Part shown: piece by piece, positions 1 through 8,704 of the stretch
How positions within the stretch are numbered: position 1 is the first letter of the stretch
How the letters are laid out: every line of letters begins with the position of its first letter
Source of the DNA: Bradyrhizobium sp. B097
GTDB lineage: Bacteria; Pseudomonadota; Alphaproteobacteria; Rhizobiales; Xanthobacteraceae
Direction: 5' to 3'
DNA: 64,000 nt
Assembly (NCBI RefSeq): GCF_038957035.1
Contig: NZ_CP152412.1
Span: forward strand, 3,530,501-3,594,500
Position numbers and translations under genes: made by a program
Notes under the pieces: model-generated
Database searches by the model: none
The model's input: the letters and a program-made list of their open reading frames with translations, nothing else
Told to the model about the DNA's origin: nothing

Positions 1-2
1 AA

Positions 3-674
3 TTGCTCAAGGAGAATCCGCCAAACCAGGTCGATTATCCGATCATCCATCGCCTCGAACGCGTGGGCTTCAAGGTCGGCCAAAGCTTCGATCTTGCGAA
101 AGCGCCCGCATACATCCAGCAGGCATTCAACCGCGGCTCTGCCGACGGCAAGGCGCTGGTACTGGCCGAGGGCAAGAAGGCCAGCGGCATCGGTGGCAAG
201 GGCTGGATCTACACCACGCGCAGCGGCGCCTATGGGGTGGACTATCTGTACCGCGCCGCGATCGCGCAGTGCTGCCTCGGCGAGAACCTGCCGCAGGACG
301 CGGTCTATCCCGCGCTGTCAATCGACAGCGATGGCCGCGCGCTCGATGGCGCCAACAAGTATTTGCTGCACTTCGACAAGGGCAAGCTGCCGCCGGTCGA
401 CGCGTTCTGGTCGGTGACGGCCTATGACATCGAGGGCTACTTCATCCCGAACCCGATCAAGCGTCAGGCCATCGGCGATCGCGACAAGCTGATTACGAAC
501 GCCGACGGCTCCGTCGATCTCTACCTCCAGGCCGAATCGCCAGGAATGGAGAAGGAGTCCAACTGGCTCCCCGTCGGCAAGGCGCCGTTCACGCTGCTGA
601 TGCGCCTGTATTCGCCACGCGAGGAGTTCTTGGAGGGCAAGTGGGCGCCTCCGGGCGTGGTGCGAGCAAATTGA
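3..674 (+). CDS. DUF1254/DUF1214 family protein, C-terminal part (cut at left edge)
   Basis: The frame is already open at the left edge, so these roughly 223 residues are the C-terminal part of a longer gene whose start lies outside the window. They match the DUF1214 half of DUF1254-type proteins: a motif FWSVTAYD near fragment residue 135 and a terminal segment with ESNWLP followed by a LMRLYSP strand. The same landmarks occur in the genes at 1928 and 3357, so it is one of three paralogues in this cluster. Members are usually exported; the biochemical role is unknown. The family call is firm, the function is not. Confidence 0.85.
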   Translation: MLKENPPNQVDYPIIHRLERVGFKVGQSFDLAKAPAYIQQAFNRGSADGKALVLAEGKKASGIGGKGWIYTTRSGAYGVDYLYRAAIAQCCLGENLPQDAVYPALSIDSDGRALDGANKYLLHFDKGKLPPVDAFWSVTAYDIEGYFIPNPIKRQAIGDRDKLITNADGSVDLYLQAESPGMEKESNWLPVGKAPFTLLMRLYSPREEFLEGKWAPPGVVRAN

Positions 675-729
675 GGTTCGGGTGGGCGACAGGACATCCG
701 GCTACCCTGTTATTGTGTGAGGCGATTGC

Positions 730-969
730 ATGAACGGCTACGACATCTTCGCCTGGATCGTGCTGGTCATCCTTGTTGCCAGCGCGATCGGCGTGTTCTG
801 CATCGCGGGCTGGCTGCCCGGGCATATCGCGAAGTCACGCAATCATCCCTACGCGCAGGCCGTGACGGTGGCAGGCTGGATCACGCTGCTCTGCGGCTTC
901 GCACTGTGGCCGGTCGCGCTGATCTGGGCCTATGTCGACGTGCCCCAGCGCAAGACGGGAGATGCGTGA
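730..969 (+). CDS. DUF3302 (YiaW-like) small inner-membrane protein
   Basis: This 79-residue protein has two hydrophobic segments (about residues 5-28 and 44-66). Between them lies the pattern IAKSRNHPYAQAVTVAGW, which closely resembles E. coli YiaW (DUF3302). A GAGG Shine-Dalgarno sits 7 bases before the ATG. The stop overlaps the start of the next gene (TGATG), which encodes an HlyD-type protein, the same pairing as yiaW-yiaV. The pair probably forms a small membrane unit supporting an efflux or envelope function. The exact substrate is not known. Confidence 0.85.
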   Translation: MNGYDIFAWIVLVILVASAIGVFCIAGWLPGHIAKSRNHPYAQAVTVAGWITLLCGFALWPVALIWAYVDVPQRKTGDA

Positions 970-1910
970 TGGGCATCGCCATCATCAACACCTATCTGGT
1001 GCTGCTGTTCCTGCTGGTGCATTTCAAGGTCGTGCGCTTCAACCTGTTCTGGAAGCTGTCCCCGTTCATCGTGCTGATCCTGGTGTTGTTCGGGCTGCTG
1101 GTCCCGATGAACTGGGGCGCGCCGCAGGGCTCGGCGCTGGTGGTGCGCAATGCGGTCTCGATCGTGCCCGACGTCGCCGGCGAGGTGACCGAGGTGCCGG
1201 TCGTCGCCAACGCACCTTTGAGGGCCGGCGACGTCCTCTTCAGGATCGATCCGACGCCCTATGACGCGCAGGTCAAGGCGATCACGGCGCAGCTCAAGCT
1301 GTCGAAGACGCGGCTGGCGCAGATGACGACGCTCTATGAGCGCGATGCCGGGCGGGGCTTCGACGTCGAGCAGCGGCAATCGGAGGTCGACCAGCTCAGC
1401 GGTCAGCTCGAGGTCGCGCAGTGGAACAGCGACAAGACGGTGGTCCGCGCGCCGGCCGACGGCTACGTCACCAACGTTGCGCTGCGCAAGGGCGCGCGGG
1501 TGGCCAACCTGCCGCTCTCGCCGGTGATGGCGTTCATCGATACCTCGAGCACGATCATCGGCGTCGAGATCAACCAGATCGACGCCCGCTACGTCGCGCC
1601 GGGGCAGGAGGTCGAGGTCACCTTCAAGTTCGCGCCCGGGCAAATCTATTCCGGCAAGGTCGAAAGCGTGTTGCAGGCGATCGCGACCGGCCAGGCGCAG
1701 ACCTCCGGCACCGCGGTTACGCCGAAGGCGATCGAGGCGGCGCCTTTCGTGGTCCGGGTCAGGCTCGACGATGCCGCCTTCGCAAATCGGCTGCCTGCGG
1801 GCAGCGCCGGGACGGCTGCGATCTATACCGAGCACTTGAAGCCGACGCATGTGGTTCGCCGGGTGCTGCTGCGCCAAGTCGCGATCCTCAATTATGTCAA
1901 TCCGTTCTGA
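969..1910 (+). CDS. HlyD-family membrane fusion protein (YiaV-like)
   Basis: The 313-residue protein starts with the ATG that overlaps the DUF3302 stop codon. Two N-terminal hydrophobic segments (about 4-21 and 31-50) are followed by a biotinyl-lipoyl-like half (SIVPDVAGEVTEVPV), a short helical hairpin, the second lipoyl half (VVRAPADGYVTNV) and a beta-barrel region, as in HlyD/EmrA adaptors. Such adaptors bridge an inner-membrane pump and the periplasm, but no pump gene is adjacent; the partner seems to be the DUF3302 protein. Its place between DUF1254 genes suggests a shared envelope-related role, which is inference. Confidence 0.88.
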   Translation: MGIAIINTYLVLLFLLVHFKVVRFNLFWKLSPFIVLILVLFGLLVPMNWGAPQGSALVVRNAVSIVPDVAGEVTEVPVVANAPLRAGDVLFRIDPTPYDAQVKAITAQLKLSKTRLAQMTTLYERDAGRGFDVEQRQSEVDQLSGQLEVAQWNSDKTVVRAPADGYVTNVALRKGARVANLPLSPVMAFIDTSSTIIGVEINQIDARYVAPGQEVEVTFKFAPGQIYSGKVESVLQAIATGQAQTSGTAVTPKAIEAAPFVVRVRLDDAAFANRLPAGSAGTAAIYTEHLKPTHVVRRVLLRQVAILNYVNPF

Positions 1911-1927
1911 GGGGAGCGGGCTGACCA

Positions 1928-3283
1928 ATGAAGGAGAAGACGGTGAGACGGATTTCCAAAGCGGTCGCGGCGGCATTCTACGTAGCGACGGTTCTGATTG
2001 TGGCGAACTCGCCGGCTGCCGCGCAGCCGCAGGCGGCCACGGCGCCAGACGAGAAGACCATCGCCGACGCCTATATCTATCTGCTCGGGCGCGTGCTCGT
2101 GATCCGGCAGGAGCACATGGATCGCAAGGGCGAGGGCTTCGCCTACAACAAGGTCAAGTACAATCCGCTCGGCTCGGCCGATTTCGTCAACCCGAATTTC
2201 GATGTCGCCTATCTGGAGGCGTGGTTCGCGGTTGACGACAGGACGCCTGTCATCCTGGAGGTACCCGAGATCAAGGGGCGCTACTACACCGCGCAGATTC
2301 TGGACGAATGGGGCGAGGTGATCGCCAATATCAACGAGCGCACCTTCCCGACCAAGCCATACGGCAAGTTCGCGTTGGTGAAGCCGGGCTCCACCGCAAA
2401 GATCCCCGCTGACGCCGGCCGCATCGAACTGCATTCGAGCAAGGCAAAAATGCTCGGTCGCATCGAGCTGAAGGGCGATCCGGACGGCGCGGCGAAGCTT
2501 CAGCATGCGTTCAAGGTGACGGCGCTGGGCAAGCCGGCGATCGCGTCGCCCCCGGCCATTCCGATGTTTGGCAATGCAGACCTGATCGGCGCCGAGATAT
2601 TTGACGATGTCGATGCCAGGCTCGGGAGCGCGCTTGATGTCGCGCCGAACGCCGCGGAGATGCAGCAGAAGGTCCGCGCCGTCGCCGCCTATGTCGCATC
2701 GGGCAAGGAGGCGCGCGGCTCGGTCGATGCGCAGCTCAAGAAGGTCTCGGCGCAGTTTCGCGAAGACGCCTTGACCAAGACCGCGCCGTACGTGAACCAT
2801 TGGCTATGCGCGTCATCGGGCGGCAACTATGGCGCAGGCTACCGGCTGCGCTCGTCGGCCAACTATGCGGGAATCTGGGCCAACAACGCCGCCGAGGTCG
2901 TCTACTTTCCGGCGACCCGCGATGCCGACGAACAGCCGCTCAACGGCAGCAACAGCTACGTCATGCACTTTCCGGCCAACGGACTGCCGCAATCGGTCGT
3001 TGATGCCTACTGGTCAGTGATCCTGGTCGGCGTGCCGGACTATCGCGTCGTGCAGAATCCGCTGAAACGATACAATTTCAACAATCACTCGCCCTTGGTG
3101 AAGGAGGCGGATGGTTCGCTGAAGATCGGCATCGGACCGAAACCGGTGGCCGGCGTCCCCGAGTCCAACTGGCTGCCTGCCGCCGCAGGCAGGCCGTTTT
3201 CGCTGACGTTCCGGACCTATGTGCCGAAGGAGCCGGCAAGGAAGTGCGAATGGACGCCACCGGCTCTCGCCAAGGTCAATTGA
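1928..3283 (+). CDS. Exported DUF1254/DUF1214 protein
   Basis: The 451-residue protein has a signal peptide ending near AAAQ (about residue 33), a DUF1254 N-terminal half (YIYLLGRVLVIR, then the FDVAYLEAWFAVDD region) and a DUF1214 C-terminal half (YWSVILVGVPDYRV, ESNWLP, LTFRTYVP). The ATG at 1928 is used here. A GTG at 1943 has a better placed GGAGA site and would also leave a normal signal peptide, so the true start may be 15 bases downstream. It follows the HlyD-type gene by 17 bases and is likely cotranscribed. Function of the family is unknown. Confidence 0.87.
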   Translation: MKEKTVRRISKAVAAAFYVATVLIVANSPAAAQPQAATAPDEKTIADAYIYLLGRVLVIRQEHMDRKGEGFAYNKVKYNPLGSADFVNPNFDVAYLEAWFAVDDRTPVILEVPEIKGRYYTAQILDEWGEVIANINERTFPTKPYGKFALVKPGSTAKIPADAGRIELHSSKAKMLGRIELKGDPDGAAKLQHAFKVTALGKPAIASPPAIPMFGNADLIGAEIFDDVDARLGSALDVAPNAAEMQQKVRAVAAYVASGKEARGSVDAQLKKVSAQFREDALTKTAPYVNHWLCASSGGNYGAGYRLRSSANYAGIWANNAAEVVYFPATRDADEQPLNGSNSYVMHFPANGLPQSVVDAYWSVILVGVPDYRVVQNPLKRYNFNNHSPLVKEADGSLKIGIGPKPVAGVPESNWLPAAAGRPFSLTFRTYVPKEPARKCEWTPPALAKVN

Positions 3284-3356
3284 GCTTTCGGGGCCCGGAC
3301 CGATTCGGAGCCCCAAGGCAGGTTCTCGTTCCATGCGCAGGAAATGGAGATAATTG

Positions 3357-4385
3357 ATGACGATCAGGAAGATTGCTTCCGGCCTGGCGACTTTCGCAGC
3401 GATCACGGGCGCACAGGCGCAGTCTCCCGCGGGCGGCGCAGTGCCCGTCACGGTCGACAACTTCGTTCGGGCCGAGTCGGATCTCTACCTCGGCAACATC
3501 GCCAAGGAGAGTGGCTTCGGCAAGTTCAACCATCGCCGTGAGCCTGCCGCTATCGACAAACAGGCCGTCATCCGCCTCAACCGCGACACGCTCTATTCCA
3601 GTGCGGTGTTCGATCTCGACGCGGGGCCGGTTTCGATCACACTGCCGGATGCGGGCAAGCGGTTCATGTCGATGCAGGTGATCAACGAAGATCATTATGT
3701 GCCTGAGGTCGCCTACGGCGCCGGCACGCGGACCCTGACCAGGGAGAAGGTCGGCACGCGTTATGTCGCCGTCGCCATCCGCACGCTGGTCGATCCAGCG
3801 GACGCCAAGGATGTCGATCAGGTCCACATGCTGCAGGACGCCATCAAGGTCAGCCAGAAGAATGCCGGCAAGTTCGAGGTGCCGAGCTGGGATCCGGCCA
3901 GCCAGAAGAAGGTCCGCGACGCGCTGCTTGTGCTGGGGTCCACGATTCCCGACTTCAAGAAGGCGTTCGGCACCAGGCAGCAGGTCGACCCTGTCAGGCA
4001 TCTGGTTGGGACCGCTGCCGCCTGGGGCGGCAATCCGGACAAGGACGCGACCTATCTCAACATCACGCCGGCGAAGAACGACGGCACCACGGTCTACATG
4101 CTCAAGGTCAAGGACGTGCCGGTCGACGGCTTCTGGTCGGTCAGCGTCTATAACGAGCAGGGCTATTACGAGAAGAACGCCTTCAACGTCTATACGCTGA
4201 ACAACCTCACCGCCAAGCGCGGTGATGATGGCGCGATCGCGATCCAGTTCGGCGGCTGTGACGGCAAGATTCCGAACTGTCTGCCGATCACGAAGGGCTG
4301 GAACTACACGGTGCGGCTGTATCGGCCGCGCGCGGACATCCTGGACGGCAAGTGGAAATTCCCGGAGCCGCAGCCGGCGAGCTGA
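3357..4385 (+). CDS. Exported DUF1254/DUF1214 protein
   Basis: This 342-residue protein is the third DUF1254-type gene of the cluster and is about 100 residues shorter than its neighbour. A short signal peptide ends near AQAQ (about residue 22). The DUF1254 part contains LNRDTLYSSAVFDLDAG and the DUF1214 part contains FWSVSVYNEQGYYEKN and a terminal YTVRLYRPR segment. ATG 3357 has GGAG 7 bases upstream and is preferred over the TTG just before it. It is probably a soluble periplasmic protein; no catalytic motif is recognised. Confidence 0.87.
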   Translation: MTIRKIASGLATFAAITGAQAQSPAGGAVPVTVDNFVRAESDLYLGNIAKESGFGKFNHRREPAAIDKQAVIRLNRDTLYSSAVFDLDAGPVSITLPDAGKRFMSMQVINEDHYVPEVAYGAGTRTLTREKVGTRYVAVAIRTLVDPADAKDVDQVHMLQDAIKVSQKNAGKFEVPSWDPASQKKVRDALLVLGSTIPDFKKAFGTRQQVDPVRHLVGTAAAWGGNPDKDATYLNITPAKNDGTTVYMLKVKDVPVDGFWSVSVYNEQGYYEKNAFNVYTLNNLTAKRGDDGAIAIQFGGCDGKIPNCLPITKGWNYTVRLYRPRADILDGKWKFPEPQPAS

Positions 4386-4428
4386 TGCGAATCCGCTACG
4401 ATGTCTTGAACGAGGTGGGAAGGTCGGA

Positions 4429-5454
4429 ATGATGATGATCCAACATCACAAGCGCGGTTTACTCGGCGTTGTTGGCGCGCTCGCGTTGTCGGCGATGCCA
4501 CGTACCGCGTTGGCCGACGCCGGTGGATTGAGCTTCTGGCTTCCCGGCTCGTTCGCGAGCCTGACGGCGGCACCGGTGATGCCCGGTTGGGCGTATGAGA
4601 CGATCTACATTCACCTCGATCAAAGCGCCAACGCGAGCAAGAATTTCGTCATCGGCAACCGCGTGCCGGGGGCGGTCGTCGCCGGTCTCATCGCCCATGC
4701 GGACGCCCTCGTCGAGGGGTTCACCTATACCTGGGCGCAGTCCGTGCTCGGCGGGCAGGCGGCCATCACCTTCCTTGCCGCGCCGGGAAATATCGGTGTC
4801 GGCGTCGACGCGACGCTGACCGGCCCGCGCGGCAACACGCTCTCGGGCGTCGCAACCGACAACCGCACCACGGTCTCCGACGTCTTCTACCAGGGCACGC
4901 TGAAATGGAATCAGGGTGTCAACAACGAGATGTTCTACATCATGGGCAACATCCCGAGCGGGACCTATGACAGCACCCGCCTCGCCAATCTCAGCTTCGG
5001 ATTCGTCGCGGTCGATGTCGGCGGCGCCTACACTTATCTCGATCCGAAATCCGGCCAGGAGTTCTCGGTGCTGGCCGGCGTCACCTACAACGGAAAGAAC
5101 AACGACCTGCAGTACCAGAACGGCATCGACTTCCACGTCGACTGGGGGCTGTCGCAGTTCGTCGCCAAGAATGTGCATGTCGGCGTCGCCGGGTACTATT
5201 TCCAGCAGATCACCGGCGACAGCGGCGCCGGCGCCAAGCTCGGCGATTTCAAGGGACGCGTCGCCGGGATCGGCCCGCAGGTCGGATTCATCTTTCCGGT
5301 CGGTGAGAGCTATCAGGGCTATCTGAACCTCCGGGGCTACAAGGATTTCGCTGCTGAGAACCGCGCGGAGGGGTGGACGGCCTGGGTCACGTTCCAGCTC
5401 TCGACCGCCGCGCCGGAGACGGCGCCGGCGAAGCCGATCGTGCGCAAATATTAG
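4429..5454 (+). CDS. SphA/MetA-pathway-type outer-membrane protein
   Basis: The 341-residue protein begins with a signal peptide ending after ALADA (about residue 26). Alternating beta-strand patterns run throughout and it ends in an aromatic-rich strand (GWTAWVTFQLS) shortly before the C terminus. This matches the SphA / phenol-degradation MetA-like family of outer-membrane barrels (PF13557 type). Three ATG codons occur in a row at 4429, 4432 and 4435; the first is taken. It follows the DUF1254 gene by 43 bases. A transport role for hydrophobic or aromatic compounds is inferred from the family only. Confidence 0.75.
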   Translation: MMMIQHHKRGLLGVVGALALSAMPRTALADAGGLSFWLPGSFASLTAAPVMPGWAYETIYIHLDQSANASKNFVIGNRVPGAVVAGLIAHADALVEGFTYTWAQSVLGGQAAITFLAAPGNIGVGVDATLTGPRGNTLSGVATDNRTTVSDVFYQGTLKWNQGVNNEMFYIMGNIPSGTYDSTRLANLSFGFVAVDVGGAYTYLDPKSGQEFSVLAGVTYNGKNNDLQYQNGIDFHVDWGLSQFVAKNVHVGVAGYYFQQITGDSGAGAKLGDFKGRVAGIGPQVGFIFPVGESYQGYLNLRGYKDFAAENRAEGWTAWVTFQLSTAAPETAPAKPIVRKY

Positions 5455-5550
5455 AGCTTCGGTTCTGATTGAACCGAAGCTCCACCTTTTGTTTGACGCG
5501 TTTTCTTCACGCGAGCCGGAGCCCGCTTCGCTCGAAAGCGCTTTAGAGGA
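5454..5550. repeat. Intergenic palindromic repeat, family 1, copy 1 (also possible terminator)
   Basis: The element begins with a perfect 12-bp inverted repeat (arms 5454-5465 and 5471-5482, 5-base loop) followed by CACCTTTT, and continues to about 5550. Read on the minus strand it matches 26224-26330: both carry a CGAGCGAAG segment, a TCGCGTGAAGAAA segment and the AGCTTCGGTT palindrome in the same order. It overlaps the stop of the outer-membrane protein gene and could end that transcript. Confidence 0.8.
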
Positions 5551-5567
5551 GGTGAACGACAAGCCCG

Positions 5568-7670
5568 ATGAGTGATGCGCGCACGACCAGCCGGCGGCCG
5601 GTTCGGATCGGCTTCCGCACCTCGATCATCACGGTGTTCATCGCCGCCGTGCTGGTGGTCGGTCTGACGCTGGTCTATCTCAGCTTCAGGCGGGTCTCGT
5701 CGATCACGCAGATGGCCGCGAGCACCTTCATCGACAAGGTCGGGCAACTCGGCGCCGACCGCATCGACGCGCAGTTCAAGAATGGGCGCGACAATCTCGA
5801 GATTCTGGCAGGGCTGTCGGTCATCCAGGAGGCCGACATCGCCGACAACACCCGGCTCTACGGCCTGCTGGCCTCGATGCTGCGCAACAATCCGCAGATC
5901 TTCAATCTCTATGTCGGCTATGACGACGGTTCGTTCCTGGAGATGGACGTCATCGATCGCGCCAAGCCGCAATTCCGCACGGCGCTGAATGTCGACGCCG
6001 ACGCCGTCTACCGCCTGGTCGTGATCGCTCGCACCGGGGCGGTGGCGGCTGCGCCAGTGACGCTGTTCCTGTCGGAAAACCTGATCCAGGTCGCGGAGGT
6101 GGCGGGGCCGCAAAGCTACGACCCGCGGCAGCGGCCCTGGTATGTCGAGGCCTTCAAGGATCGCAAGACGCTGCTCACCGGGCCCTATGTGTTCTATGCG
6201 ACCGGCGAGCCCGGCTACACGCTGCGCATCCCGCTCAAGCAGGGTCGCCGCGGGGTGGTGGCCGCCGACCTCCTGCTCAATCGGCTCGAGGAGATGCTGA
6301 GCCGGCAAAAGCTCGGCAAGTCCGGGCAGGCGTTTCTGTTCAACGATGCCGACCGCATCGTCGGCCATCCCGAGATGCGCGATCTGATGGCTGAGCGCCG
6401 CGACGCGCTGCCCCGGATCGACGCCCTCAAGCTTCCCGGCCTGTCTGCGGCGATCCAGTCCTGGCGCAGCGATGGCAGCGCCCAGCAGTTCTTCACCGAC
6501 GCAGACGGACGCACGCTGGTCGCGGCCTTTCACCGCATCGAGACGGCCGGGGCCGCCAACATCCACCTCGCGGTGATTGCACCGCTCGACGAATTCTTCG
6601 CCAAGATCATCTCGGAGCGACGCGCGCTGTTTGCCATCGCGCTCGGCTTTGTGGTCGCGATGCTGCCATTCGCGTTCTGGCTCGGCTCGCTGCTCGCCCG
6701 GTCGCTGCGCGAGCTGGCGCGGCAGACCGACGAGATCCAGCGCTTTCAGCTCGCCGACCGGCCGCGGATGCAATCGGCGATCGACGAGATCGACGAACTC
6801 GGCCGTTCGGTGTTCACGATGCGCACCGTGGTGCGCAACTTCTCCAGCTTCATTCCGCAGCCGATCGTCCGTCAGCTGATGGCGTCGGGGGCCTCGTTGC
6901 AGCTTGGCGGTGTCAGGCGCGAAGTCACGGTGCTCTTCACCGATGTCGCCGACTTCACCGCGAAGACGGAGAAGGCGGACCCGTCGCAGGTCATGATCTT
7001 CACCTCGCGCTATTTCGCCGCGATGTCGGCGGCGATCATGAAACACCATGGCACGATCGACAAATTCATCGGCGATGCCGTGATGGCGCTGTGGAACGCG
7101 CCGGACGAGGATCCCGATCACGTCATTCATGCCTGCGAGGCCGTGCTGGACTGCCTGAACCGCAATGCCGAGCTCAACCTAGCGTTCCGGAGCGAGGGCT
7201 GGCCGGCCTACACCACGCGGTTCGGCCTGCATCTCGGCGATGCCGTGGTCGGCAATGTCGGCTCCGCCGACCGCATGAACTACACGGCGCTCGGCGCCAC
7301 CATCAATCTGGCCTCGCGGCTCGAAGGCCTCAACAAGAACTACGGCACGCAGGTCCTGGTCAGCGCGGCCGTGCGGGCGCGCGCCGAGCACGCCTTTGCG
7401 TTCCGAAGCGTCGACCAGATCCGGCCGAAGGGCTTTGCCGAGGCGATCACGGTCTACGAGCTCTGCGGCGCGCGCGGCGATTCCGAGCTGGCGTTCTGCG
7501 CATTCTGGGAGGCCGTCTACGCTGTGATCCGCGGCGCGGAACCCGCCACGGCGCTGCTGCACATTGCCGACTTCCTGGCCGAATATCCCGGAGACGGCGT
7601 CGCGCAATACCATGCCGAACGGCTGCGCCATGCCGTTCAGCAACCGCTGTTCGATCATCCGGTGCACTGA
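5568..7670 (+). CDS. Membrane class III adenylate/guanylate cyclase with Cache sensor and HAMP
   Basis: This 700-residue receptor cyclase has a TM helix (about 17-38), a large periplasmic dCache-like sensor (about 40-345), a second TM helix (about 350-375), a HAMP linker and a C-terminal class III cyclase domain (about 445-640). The metal-binding aspartates D459 (in FTDVADFT) and D503 (in KFIGDAVMALW) are present, as is the NYTALGATINLASR region, so it should be active in making cAMP or cGMP. AGGAGGTGA lies upstream of the ATG. The next gene, for a binding protein, starts one base after the stop, which suggests coupled synthesis and possibly joint sensing. Confidence 0.92.
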   Translation: MSDARTTSRRPVRIGFRTSIITVFIAAVLVVGLTLVYLSFRRVSSITQMAASTFIDKVGQLGADRIDAQFKNGRDNLEILAGLSVIQEADIADNTRLYGLLASMLRNNPQIFNLYVGYDDGSFLEMDVIDRAKPQFRTALNVDADAVYRLVVIARTGAVAAAPVTLFLSENLIQVAEVAGPQSYDPRQRPWYVEAFKDRKTLLTGPYVFYATGEPGYTLRIPLKQGRRGVVAADLLLNRLEEMLSRQKLGKSGQAFLFNDADRIVGHPEMRDLMAERRDALPRIDALKLPGLSAAIQSWRSDGSAQQFFTDADGRTLVAAFHRIETAGAANIHLAVIAPLDEFFAKIISERRALFAIALGFVVAMLPFAFWLGSLLARSLRELARQTDEIQRFQLADRPRMQSAIDEIDELGRSVFTMRTVVRNFSSFIPQPIVRQLMASGASLQLGGVRREVTVLFTDVADFTAKTEKADPSQVMIFTSRYFAAMSAAIMKHHGTIDKFIGDAVMALWNAPDEDPDHVIHACEAVLDCLNRNAELNLAFRSEGWPAYTTRFGLHLGDAVVGNVGSADRMNYTALGATINLASRLEGLNKNYGTQVLVSAAVRARAEHAFAFRSVDQIRPKGFAEAITVYELCGARGDSELAFCAFWEAVYAVIRGAEPATALLHIADFLAEYPGDGVAQYHAERLRHAVQQPLFDHPVH

Positions 7671-7671
7671 G

Positions 7672-8697
7672 ATGCCGATCGAGGCCTGCCTGCCGCTCCG
7701 CAAGATCAGCCGGCGACGTCTCCTCGGCGGAAGCATCGGGGCGGCGCTGAGTGCCGCGGCGATGGGCGCGCCCGCAATCGCGCGAGACCGCGCCCGGCTA
7801 CGGCTCGGCTACCTCCATGTCGTCGCCGTCGACGGCCAAATTCTGACCGGCCTCGACCGCGGCTCGTTCGACCGCGAAGGGATCGATTTCGATCTGGTCG
7901 AGTTCAACACCGGCCTCGAGGTGGTGCAGGCGATGGCCGCCGGCAAGCTCGACGTGCTCTCCGCCGGCGCCGTGATCTCGAGCCTGCTGCCGCGCGGCGG
8001 TTACACCGCGTTCCTCGTCAACGACATCGAGATCGCGACCGCACAGCTCTGGGTGCGGCCCGACAAGGGCGTGCGGACCTTCGCTGACCTTCGCGGCAAG
8101 CGCATCGCGACCGCCAGGATGACCACGGCCCACATCTTCCTCGATCGCGCGCTGCGCGCCAACGGTCTCTCGGCAACCGATGTCGAGATCGTCAACAGCA
8201 ATATGTCGACGGCGGTGGACGCGTTCATCGCAGGCGAGGTGGCCGCCGTGGCGCTGTGGGTCCCATTCAATATCGCGGTGCGCGAAAAGGTCCCCGGCGC
8301 CGTCAAGCTGGTCGACGCATCCGCCTACTATCCGCAATCCGCGGTGGTCGGCGGCTGGGTCGCCCGGCAGGACTATTTCGCCGCCAACCGCGACGTCTTT
8401 GCCCGGATCATCCGCGGCTGGGCCGACGCCAACGACCACATGCTGCACAACGGCAAGGCCGCGGCCGGTGCGTTGCAGAAGAACTATTATCCGCAGGCGT
8501 CGCTCGCCGATATCGAGGAAGCGCTGGCCGCGCAGAAGATGTTTTCCTCGCGCGAGTGGAAGCGGCTCTATGCCGACGGCACCGTTGCGAGATGGCTGCA
8601 GCAGGTCAGCGATTTCTTTGTCACGGAATCCGCGCTCGCGGCCGCGACGCCGGCCACGCAATATTTCGATCCGAGTCTTTACCTGGCGACGATCTAG
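7672..8697 (+). CDS. Tat-exported ABC-type substrate-binding protein (SsuA/NMT1-like)
   Basis: The 341-residue protein has a twin-arginine signal (SRRRLLGGSIGAALSAAAMG, cleavage near residue 33) and a type II periplasmic binding fold typical of nitrate/sulfonate/taurine binding proteins (LRLGYLHVVAVDGQ, VVQAMAAGKLDVLSAGAV, TFADLRGKRIAT). It starts one base after the cyclase stop. No permease or ATPase gene is adjacent, so it may either serve a distant transporter or act as a ligand presenter for the neighbouring Cache cyclase. The ligand cannot be told from sequence. Confidence 0.88.
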   Translation: MPIEACLPLRKISRRRLLGGSIGAALSAAAMGAPAIARDRARLRLGYLHVVAVDGQILTGLDRGSFDREGIDFDLVEFNTGLEVVQAMAAGKLDVLSAGAVISSLLPRGGYTAFLVNDIEIATAQLWVRPDKGVRTFADLRGKRIATARMTTAHIFLDRALRANGLSATDVEIVNSNMSTAVDAFIAGEVAAVALWVPFNIAVREKVPGAVKLVDASAYYPQSAVVGGWVARQDYFAANRDVFARIIRGWADANDHMLHNGKAAAGALQKNYYPQASLADIEEALAAQKMFSSREWKRLYADGTVARWLQQVSDFFVTESALAAATPATQYFDPSLYLATI

Positions 8698-8704
8698 CGC
8701 CTTC

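Noticed and set aside
4222..4428. N-terminal extension of the outer-membrane protein frame
   Set aside because: It overlaps the DUF1254 gene out of frame and hides a clear signal peptide beginning at 4429.
5451..7130. Long minus-strand open frame (559 codons) opposite the cyclase gene
   Set aside because: It mirrors the codon structure of the cyclase, is rich in Arg/Asp/His and Gly as expected for antisense GC-rich frames, and has no domain; the plus frame has clear catalytic motifs.
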